Positions 1-5,498 of a stretch of 9,895 nucleotides of DNA are shown here, in pieces. Both the position numbers and the translations under genes were made by a program. The notes under the pieces were generated by a model. That model did not search any database. It saw nothing but the letters and a program-made list of their open reading frames with translations, and was not told where the DNA came from. Within the stretch, counting starts at the first letter, position 1. The number at the start of each line of letters is the position of its first letter. Origin of the DNA: Pedosphaera sp. (GTDB lineage Bacteria; Verrucomicrobiota; Verrucomicrobiia; Limisphaerales; SXTU01); NCBI GenBank assembly GCA_009695395.1, contig SIBB01000094.1, positions 1-9,895 of the forward strand. Reading direction: 5' to 3'.

Positions 1-51
1 GTCTCCCCCTCCGCCCTATAGCCGTCGAGGTGAGGAGGCGGGCTGAGCACT

Positions 52-72
52 CCGTGTTGCGTGTTCCGTGAT
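52..72. repeat. Imperfect 7-bp tandem repeat (CCGTGTT-like, 3 units)
   Basis: Three consecutive heptamers read CCGTGTT, GCGTGTT and CCGTGAT. The array lies just upstream of the amidohydrolase gene and provides the GTG at 61 that could be mistaken for a start codon. Similar 7-bp-period arrays with other unit sequences occur at 102-122, 8711-8734 and 9389-9405. The function is unknown. Confidence 0.6.
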
Positions 73-93
73 TTAAGCTCAAGACTTCCGCCC

Positions 94-1542
94 ATGCTCA
101 TGGACCACGGACCACGGACCACGCCCGGCTTCGCCTGCCTCGCACTCCTCGGCCTGCTCTGTTCCGCCATCGGCCAAGACTTCGAGCTCGTCCTTGCGGG
201 AGGTCGTATCATTGACCCCGAATCCAAACTCGACGCCGTGCGGCACATCGGCATCCGCGAGGGCGTGATCCGTGCGGTGTCGGAAACGCCGTTGCGCGGG
301 CGCACCACGGTTGACGCGAGCGGCTTGGTCATCGCACCCGGCTTCATTGACCTCCACCAGCACGGGCAACAACCGGAGGACTACCAGTTCAAGGCGCAGG
401 ACGGAGTAACGGCGGTGTTCGAGTTGGAGGTCGGCACGGCGGATGTGGACGCGTGGTATGCCGCGCGCGCGGGCAAGGCGCTCATCCACCACGGCGTGAG
501 TGTTGGCCACATCCCGTGCCGCATGGCAGTGATGGGCGACCGGCCCACGTTCCTGCCGGGTGCGAACTCCGTGACCGCGACGAACCCGGCGAGCGATGCG
601 CAACTCGCCGACTTGCGCCGCCTCGTCGAGCGCGGCTTGGAACGCGGCGCGGTGGCTGTGGGTTTCGGCATCCAATACACGCCCGGCGCGACGCAGTGGG
701 AGATTTTGGAGATGTTCCGTGCCGCCGCAAAGTTTCGTGCGCCGTGCTCTGTCCACATCCGCGCGAAAGGTGACGCGGGGCCGCAGAATGTTTTCTCCTC
801 CATTGAGGAACTCATCGCCGCCACCGCCCTCACCGGCGCGCCGGCGCACATCTGTCACGTGCAGAGCACCGCGAACCGTCACACCTCGCGCGCGCTCGAA
901 CTCATCACCGCCGCCCGCGCGCGCGGCCTCGACGTGAGCGTCGAGTGCTATCCTTACACCGCCGGCATGACGGACATCCGCTCCGCGATTTTCGACCCCG
1001 GCTGGCAGCAGCGTGCGGGCATTGATTTCGCCGACCTGCAATGGCCCGCGACGGGCGAGCGACTCAACGCCGCGAGCTTCCTCAAGTTTCGCCAGACCGG
1101 CGGCATGGTCATCGTCCACTCGAACCCCGAGTCCGTCGTGCGCGAGGCCGTGGCGCATCCGCTGACGATGATTGCCAGCGACGGCCTGCGCGGCCATCCG
1201 CGCCAGGCTGGCACAAGCGCACGCATCTTGGGCCGCTACGTCCGCGAGACAAAGGCGCTCACGCTGATGCAGGCGGTGGAAAAACTTTCCCTCCTGCCCG
1301 CGCGCCGCTTGGAGGAACGTGTGCCGGCGATGCAGAACAAAGGCCGCGTGCGTGTGGGTGCGGACGCGGACATTGTCGTGTTCGATGCCGCCAAGGTGCG
1401 CGACCGCGCGACTTACGAGCAGCCGGATCTGCCATCGGAAGGCATCCGGGACGTGCTGGTGGGCGGTGTATTCGTGGTGCGGGACGGCGCGTTACAGCGT
1501 GGTGTCACTCCGGGAAAACCCGTGAGGGCGCAGACGAAGTAG
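94..1542 (+). CDS. Secreted amidohydrolase, D-aminoacylase/dihydroorotase-like
   Basis: Metal-dependent hydrolase of the amidohydrolase superfamily, probably cleaving an amide bond such as an N-acyl-D-amino acid or a cyclic imide; the substrate cannot be read from sequence. Numbering from the ATG at 94, a hydrophobic stretch at about residues 13-27 looks like a signal peptide, so an exported enzyme is likely. The family N-terminal strand (LAGGRIIDP) follows, then APGFIDLHQHG with the metal pair H88/H90. Further candidate ligands are H221 (SVHIRAKG), H252/H255 (AHICHVQ) and D363 (IASDG). The C-terminal beta-sandwich carries the usual GRVRVGADADIVVFD signature. At the place where D-aminoacylases have a ligand Cys there is FELEVG (E110/E112). 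Length, about 480 residues, is normal. The start is uncertain: GTG 61, ATG 94 and ATG 100 are in frame and none has a convincing ribosome binding site. Family is fairly sure, substrate not. Confidence 0.85.
   Translation: MLMDHGPRTTPGFACLALLGLLCSAIGQDFELVLAGGRIIDPESKLDAVRHIGIREGVIRAVSETPLRGRTTVDASGLVIAPGFIDLHQHGQQPEDYQFKAQDGVTAVFELEVGTADVDAWYAARAGKALIHHGVSVGHIPCRMAVMGDRPTFLPGANSVTATNPASDAQLADLRRLVERGLERGAVAVGFGIQYTPGATQWEILEMFRAAAKFRAPCSVHIRAKGDAGPQNVFSSIEELIAATALTGAPAHICHVQSTANRHTSRALELITAARARGLDVSVECYPYTAGMTDIRSAIFDPGWQQRAGIDFADLQWPATGERLNAASFLKFRQTGGMVIVHSNPESVVREAVAHPLTMIASDGLRGHPRQAGTSARILGRYVRETKALTLMQAVEKLSLLPARRLEERVPAMQNKGRVRVGADADIVVFDAAKVRDRATYEQPDLPSEGIRDVLVGGVFVVRDGALQRGVTPGKPVRAQTK
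102..122. repeat. Perfect 7-bp tandem repeat (GGACCAC x3)
   Basis: GGACCAC is repeated three times without mismatch and followed by one more G. The array falls inside the predicted signal-peptide n-region of the amidohydrolase and encodes DHGPRTT. It is therefore either a repeat captured into the coding region or a sign that the true translation start is unusual. Confidence 0.7.
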
Positions 1543-1573
1543 GCGAGTTGAAACGGCCGGCCGCGGAGGCTGG

Positions 1574-2815
1574 CTAGTTTCCAAGTGGGACGGACGGTCT
1601 GGCTGGCGCTGCCGGACCGACGCCTCGCCCGTGATACGCGACGAGGAAGTAGGCGAGCACCGCTGCGACGGTTACGGCAAGTCCGCTCCAGAACACCGGC
1701 CAGTTTTCCCCGCCGGGCCGGGCGTTGAAGGCGAACCACCAGCCGGTGCCGAGATAGCCGATGAGATTGCCCACGCCGCCGGTCATCACCGACAGCAGCG
1801 CCTGAGCCCGGGCCCGCCATGAGGGGTCGATCCGTTCATCCAGATAAATCTGCGCGGTGATGAAGACCAGCGTGAAGGAGCAGCCGTGCAGGGCGACGCC
1901 CAGGAGAATCCATTCCCGGCCGTTCAGTGCGCAGAGAGCGTAGCGCACGACGCCGAAGGCGAGGCCGCTGGCGAGAATCCATTTGAGCCGCCAGGTCGTC
2001 AGCAGTCGCGCGAGGCAGAGCATGGCGAGAACTTCGGTGACCTGGCCCAGCGTCATCCATGCCGTCGTGTGCGTGAGGCCGAGCTCCTTCAAGTGCGGCG
2101 GTGTGTAGGGATAGAACGCGGCGAGCGGGATGTTGAAGAGCGCGGCGGTGATGAAGACGACGCGGTGATCGCGGTTCTTGAGCAGCGCGAGCGCGTCGAG
2201 GCCGAGCCGCTGGCCGAGGGTGACGATGCCAGCGGGGTTGGGCGGAGGCACGCTGGGCAGCAGGAAGGTGAACGCGGCCACCACGAGCCAGGTGAGCGCG
2301 CCATTGTAGCCGGCGAGCGGCGAGGCGTCGGCGTTCAGCGCGCTGACCAGCCAGCAGCCACTCATCCAGCCCAGAGTGGCCACTGCGCGAATGGGGCCGA
2401 ACTCGCGCTTCGCGTCGCGCAGCCGTGCGAAGACGATGGTGGATCCAATGCTCCACGTGGGAGAAGAGCAGAGCGCGTGGAGTTGAATGAGCGCGAGAAC
2501 GAGCCATGGGCTCCAGCCGAGTTGAATCGCGAGGGACGCCAGCGCCATCGTGGCGGCGGTGGCGAGGGAGAGTCCGCGCAGGACTTTGACCGGCGCGGCG
2601 TGGCGGTCTGCCATCGCGCCGAAGAACAACGGCGAGACGAATGCCGCGATGGCGGTGGTCGCGAAGGCAAAGGGCTTGATGGCGTGCAGGCCATGCGCAT
2701 CCAGCACGTTCGTGAGCGGCACGAACCACATCGCCATCGCCGCGCCTTGGATGAAGAAGAGGGCGGTTAGCTCGGTGTATTCGACCCATGGTCGGGTCTG
2801 GCGCTGCTCTGGCAC
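1574..2815 (-). CDS. MFS transporter, nucleoside:H+ symporter (NupG/XapB) type
   Basis: Integral inner-membrane transporter of 413 residues with about 12 hydrophobic segments, the normal size for the major facilitator superfamily. Compared from memory with E. coli NupG, shared landmarks are GAMADR (66-71, loop 2-3 motif), PIRAVATLGW (141-150), LGLDALALLKN (204-214, NupG LGLDAFALFKN), the TLGQVTEVL segment (255-263), and HGCSF followed by DERIDPSWRARAQ (310-338). This places it in the nucleoside:H+ symporter branch, so nucleoside uptake driven by protons is the likely role; the true substrate could be another small molecule. The start is GTG at 2815, because no in-frame ATG occurs before residue 27; no clear Shine-Dalgarno sequence precedes it. 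It converges on the amidohydrolase with a 31-bp gap and lies 120 bp downstream of mrr on the same strand. Confidence 0.85.
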   Translation of the reverse strand: MPEQRQTRPWVEYTELTALFFIQGAAMAMWFVPLTNVLDAHGLHAIKPFAFATTAIAAFVSPLFFGAMADRHAAPVKVLRGLSLATAATMALASLAIQLGWSPWLVLALIQLHALCSSPTWSIGSTIVFARLRDAKREFGPIRAVATLGWMSGCWLVSALNADASPLAGYNGALTWLVVAAFTFLLPSVPPPNPAGIVTLGQRLGLDALALLKNRDHRVVFITAALFNIPLAAFYPYTPPHLKELGLTHTTAWMTLGQVTEVLAMLCLARLLTTWRLKWILASGLAFGVVRYALCALNGREWILLGVALHGCSFTLVFITAQIYLDERIDPSWRARAQALLSVMTGGVGNLIGYLGTGWWFAFNARPGGENWPVFWSGLAVTVAAVLAYFLVAYHGRGVGPAAPARPSVPLGN

Positions 2816-2901
2816 GGGCGAAGTGTATTGGCTACGGCGGATTTGTCGTGGTGGTTTGCGGAGCGCGAAGCGTGGTTACGGCCTCGGGGCGGTGGTGGAT
2901 T

Positions 2902-2920
2902 TGAATCCCGTCGGGATTTG
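2902..2920. repeat. Inverted repeat in the mrr-MFS intergenic gap
   Basis: AATCCC, loop GTC, GGGATT gives a 6-bp perfect stem (2904-2918), extended by G-T wobble pairs. It lies in the 120-bp gap, about 16 nt after the mrr stop on the - strand. There is no T-run after the stem, so a canonical intrinsic terminator is not supported. It may be a dispersed palindromic element or a weak transcription end. Nothing else recognisable was found in 2816-2935. Confidence 0.35.
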
Positions 2921-2935
2921 CGGACGGAGCGGAAT

Positions 2936-3766
2936 TTAGAGCGTCTTGAAGTAGTCTTCGCGAATCACAACTTCTTCGATGACTTTCTGCTGAACATCGA
3001 CGCCAATTCGAAGCTGTTTGAGCTTTTCGACTAACTCTTCACCGTCCACTAAATCAATTGGCCGTGCGCCATCGCGTTGGGCTTCCGTCCGCGCTTCACG
3101 AGTAAAGGTGCCGGTCGTAATCAGCAATCCTTTGTCTGCTCGTCCATCCATTGCACCGCGAAAATCCCGAACCACAGAAGCACCAACGCTTCCTTTGTAA
3201 CGCTTCGATTGAAACTTCACGTGGAAAGACAGCAGTCCTCCAATCCGCACCACGCCTTTGCCGTCGATTCCGCCATCGCCAGAACGGCCGGTCACCTCAA
3301 CGTGAATGAAACCAGATTCGCGAAGCAGGCGTTGGCATAAGCGCTCAAATGCCGCCGGTGAAATCCCACGAACTATCTCAAGTAAGCTGTCTTCCCATGT
3401 TGGCTCGGCTTCGTCAGCGTCAGAAGATTCTTGCTCGCCCGATTGAGCATTCTTCATCGCAGTGACTACGCGTTTAACATCTTCTTTATCGACGGACTTA
3501 CACTTGCTTCCTTCTGGGGTCAGCGACCAAACACCGCGGGTTGAGTTTTCAAGAAGCCCAAACCTTTTGAGATAATTCCGAGCCCAAGCAAGGCGATAGC
3601 TAAGTTTGGTTCTGGTTCCGCGATGGATTTCGGCGATCTCCTTTTCGCTCAATCGCAAGTTCGCGGCGACTGTGTCCTCTTGTTCTGTCACCGACGCCGA
3701 CCCGCCGAGCTGCTGCACCGCTTGCAGCAACGGTTCAAACAGCTCGTCATATTTCGGCACTGCCAT
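2936..3766 (-). CDS. mrr: Mrr-type restriction endonuclease (type IV-like)
   Basis: Predicted cytoplasmic nuclease cutting modified (typically methylated) DNA, as in E. coli Mrr. The 276 residues show the two-domain Mrr layout. The N-terminal winged-helix DNA-binding domain (about 1-90) begins MAVPKYDELFEPLL, close to E. coli MTVPTYDKFIEPVL, and contains RLAWARNYLKRFGLL and RGVWSLTPEG. An acidic linker (about 105-125) leads into the catalytic domain (about 126-255), with FERLCQRLLRESGF, GDGGIDG (catalytic D168), QSKR (Q186 and K188 of the QxK motif) and LLITTGTFTREAR. All expected active-site residues are present, so it looks functional. The start is firm: GAGGAA lies 9 nt before the ATG. It begins 5 bp after the carB stop and is probably co-transcribed with it. 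No methyltransferase or other restriction gene is nearby, which fits a type IV enzyme. Hand-counted GC is lower than in carB, suggesting transfer. Confidence 0.9.
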   Translation of the reverse strand: MAVPKYDELFEPLLQAVQQLGGSASVTEQEDTVAANLRLSEKEIAEIHRGTRTKLSYRLAWARNYLKRFGLLENSTRGVWSLTPEGSKCKSVDKEDVKRVVTAMKNAQSGEQESSDADEAEPTWEDSLLEIVRGISPAAFERLCQRLLRESGFIHVEVTGRSGDGGIDGKGVVRIGGLLSFHVKFQSKRYKGSVGASVVRDFRGAMDGRADKGLLITTGTFTREARTEAQRDGARPIDLVDGEELVEKLKQLRIGVDVQQKVIEEVVIREDYFKTL

Positions 3767-3771
3767 AAAAT

Positions 3772-5277
3772 TTAATTCCTCGCCCCCGCCAGTTCCTCCT
3801 CAAAATCCACGATCTCTTTGATCTGGACCAGAAACCAGCGGTCAATCTTCGTCAGGTTGAAAATCTCCTCGATGGTGAAGCCGGCACGCAGGGCGTGGCG
3901 GATGAAGAAGATGCGCTCGGCGTTGGGCACGCTCAACTTGCGGCTGATGACGTCGCGCGGGAGGATGTCGCGGTCGCCATAGACTTCCGTGCCGATGCGC
4001 CAGGGCTTGCCGTCGCCGCCCAAGCCGCTGCGGCCAATCTCCAGCGAGCGCAGACATTTCTGGAGGCTTTCCTTGAACGTGCGGCCGATGGCCATGGCTT
4101 CGCCCACGCTTTTCATCTGCGTGGTGAGCGTGGGGTCGGCCTGCGGAAATTTCTCGAAAGCGAAGCGCGGAATCTTGGTGACGACGTAATCAATGCTCGG
4201 CTCGAAGCTCGCGGGCGTTACGCGCGTGATGTCGTTCTTGAGTTCGTCGAGCAGGTAGCCGACGGCCAGCTTCGCGGCGATCTTGGCAATCGGGAAGCCC
4301 GTTGCCTTTGAAGCCAGAGCGGAGCTCCGGCTGACGCGCGGGTTCATCTCGATGATGACCATGCGGCCATTCTCCGGGCTGACGCCGAACTGGATGTTCG
4401 AGCCGCCGGTCTCGACGCCCACGGCGCGGATGACGGCGAAGCTCTGGTCGCGCATGATCTGAAATTCCTTGTCGGTCAGCGTCTGGATGGGCGCGACGGT
4501 GATGCTGTCGCCGGTGTGGACGCCCATGGGGTCGAAGTTCTCGATGGAGCAGATGATGACGCAGTTGTCGGCTTTGTCGCGCATCACTTCCATCTCGTAT
4601 TCCTTCCAGCCGAGGAGGGATTCCTCGATGAGAATTTCGTGGACGGGGGAAAGCTCAATGCCGCGCTTGGCGATCTCTTCGAACTCCTCGCGGTTGTAAC
4701 CGATGCCGCCGCCGGTGCCGCCGAGGGTGTAGGCCGGCCGGATGATGAGCGGGAGGCGTCCGATCCGATCCGCAATGGCACGGGCTTCGTCCAGGTTGTG
4801 GGCGACGCCGGAGATGGGCACATCGAGGCCGATGCTCAACATGAGTTCCTTGAAGACGAAACGGTCTTCACCCTTGTGGATGGCCTCGGGCTTCGCGCCG
4901 ATCATTTCTACATCGTGACGTTCGAGCGCGCCGTTCTTGTGCAGCGCCATGGCGGTGTTCAGCGCGGTCTGGCCGCCGAGCGTGGGGAGCAGGACGAGCT
5001 TGCCCGTGGCACCGAGGCGCTTCATCTCCTCCTTCTCGCGGATGATGATTTTCTCGACGCACTCGGGCGTGATCGGCTCGATGTAGGTGCGGTCGGCGAA
5101 CTCCGGGTCGGTCATGATGGTGGCCGGGTTGGAGTTCACGAGGATGACGCGGTAGCCCTCTTCCTTGAGGGCCTTGCACGCCTGAGTGCCGGAATAATCG
5201 AACTCGCACGCCTGCCCGATGATGATGGGGCCGGCGCCGATGATGAGGACGCTGTGGATGTCAGTGCGTTTGGGCAT
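3772..5277 (-). CDS. carB: Carbamoyl-phosphate synthase large chain, N-terminal half only
   Basis: The N-terminal half of CarB, which uses ATP and bicarbonate plus glutamine-derived ammonia (from CarA) to make carboxyphosphate and carbamate for arginine and pyrimidine synthesis. Residues 1-130 form the preATP-grasp domain (GAGPIIIGQACEFDYSG, NSNPATIMTDP, GGQTALN). ATP-grasp domain 1 follows with GGTGGGIGYN (186-195), EESLLGWKEYEME, Q296, and metal ligands E310 and N312 in IEMNPRVSRSSAL. The protein then enters the oligomerisation domain and stops after DRWFLVQIKEIV at residue 501. Full-length CarB has about 1070 residues; the carbamate-phosphorylating second ATP-grasp domain and the MGS-like domain are absent here. 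Naturally split CarB proteins are known (Aquifex, Methanocaldococcus jannaschii CarB1/CarB2), so this may be a CarB1 with its partner elsewhere; otherwise it is truncated. About ten extra residues precede GGQTALN compared with E. coli. The start ATG at 5277 gives the canonical MPKRTDI. Confidence 0.93.
   Translation of the reverse strand: MPKRTDIHSVLIIGAGPIIIGQACEFDYSGTQACKALKEEGYRVILVNSNPATIMTDPEFADRTYIEPITPECVEKIIIREKEEMKRLGATGKLVLLPTLGGQTALNTAMALHKNGALERHDVEMIGAKPEAIHKGEDRFVFKELMLSIGLDVPISGVAHNLDEARAIADRIGRLPLIIRPAYTLGGTGGGIGYNREEFEEIAKRGIELSPVHEILIEESLLGWKEYEMEVMRDKADNCVIICSIENFDPMGVHTGDSITVAPIQTLTDKEFQIMRDQSFAVIRAVGVETGGSNIQFGVSPENGRMVIIEMNPRVSRSSALASKATGFPIAKIAAKLAVGYLLDELKNDITRVTPASFEPSIDYVVTKIPRFAFEKFPQADPTLTTQMKSVGEAMAIGRTFKESLQKCLRSLEIGRSGLGGDGKPWRIGTEVYGDRDILPRDVISRKLSVPNAERIFFIRHALRAGFTIEEIFNLTKIDRWFLVQIKEIVDFEEELAGARN
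3776..3781 (-). promoter_or_regulatory. Ribosome binding site of mrr
   Basis: On the - strand GAGGAA is followed by 9 nt (TTAAATTTT) and then the mrr ATG. It overlaps the last codons of carB, so translation of mrr is probably coupled to carB. This is the clearest Shine-Dalgarno site in the window. Confidence 0.6.
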
Positions 5278-5301
5278 GGCGGAATCTAGTGCTGCCAGCG
5301 G

Positions 5302-5323
5302 GCACGGCTGCGGTCAGCCGCGC
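5302..5323. repeat. GC-rich hairpin upstream of carB
   Basis: CGGCTG, loop CGGT, CAGCCG forms a 6-bp stem (5305-5320), extended by two G-C pairs beyond one A/C mismatch. It lies 25-46 bp upstream of the carB start and so inside the carB leader on the - strand. It could be a 5'-UTR structure or part of a dispersed GC-rich palindromic repeat. No T-run follows it. Confidence 0.4.
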
Positions 5324-5394
5324 TCCGCAAAAGCTCGGTGAGTGAACGCAATCTCCCGGCGCTTGTCAGCGGTTTTTTGTTCACGGGCGCGACC

Positions 5395-5422
5395 TTGCCA
5401 AGCGGGGGCCGAAGACTATGAT
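5395..5422 (+). promoter_or_regulatory. Candidate sigma70-type promoter for the haem-protein gene
   Basis: TTGCCA (5395-5400), a 16-nt spacer and TATGAT (5417-5422) each differ from the consensus hexamers by one base. Transcription would start near 5429, about 65 nt upstream of the ATG at 5495. It lies in the divergent region between carB and the haem-protein gene, where a promoter is expected. No equally good promoter was found for carB on the other strand. Confidence 0.4.
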
Positions 5423-5441
5423 GCCAAGGGTGACTGCTCAT

Positions 5442-5498
5442 GATTTTCCCCGGCGAATGTTGGTGGACTACGTGCGCGTCTATCAACGGACACCATGA
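5442..5498 (+). pseudogene. Relic of a glycoside hydrolase family 16 gene (C-terminal end)
   Basis: In the frame ending with TGA at 5496-5498, codons from 5442 read DFPRRMLVDYVRVYQRTP and then stop. The pattern FPxxMLVDYVRVYQ is the characteristic last beta-strand of GH16 laminarinases and beta-glucanases, usually found at the very C-terminus, as here. The frame is open back only to 5346, and the residues upstream of 5442 do not resemble GH16, so only about 18 residues survive. The stop overlaps the next gene's start (ATGA). It is most likely a deletion remnant of a former GH16 gene. A chance match is unlikely but not excluded, since the call rests on one short motif. Confidence 0.6.

Noticed and set aside
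52..122. Short repeats considered as part of a CRISPR array
   Set aside because: The units are 7 bp, directly adjacent without spacers, and no cas gene is present.
79..1197. Long open frame on - opposite the amidohydrolase
   Set aside because: It is rich in Arg, Ala, Gly and His with no recognisable motifs, and lies fully antisense to a gene with clear family motifs. Such frames are common in GC-rich DNA.
1554..1563. Palindrome CGGCCGGCCG in the 31-bp convergent gap, considered as a bidirectional terminator
   Set aside because: It is self-complementary without a loop and has no T-run on either strand; such a palindrome is easily found by chance in GC-rich DNA.
1886..2770. 294-codon frame on + opposite the MFS transporter
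   Set aside because: The composition is highly charged (Glu/Arg/Gly), without motifs or hydrophobic core. The - strand frame has convincing membrane segments and nucleoside-symporter motifs.
4516..5289. 257-codon frame on + opposite carB
   Set aside because: It is an acidic, low-complexity antisense shadow of the strongly conserved CarB frame.
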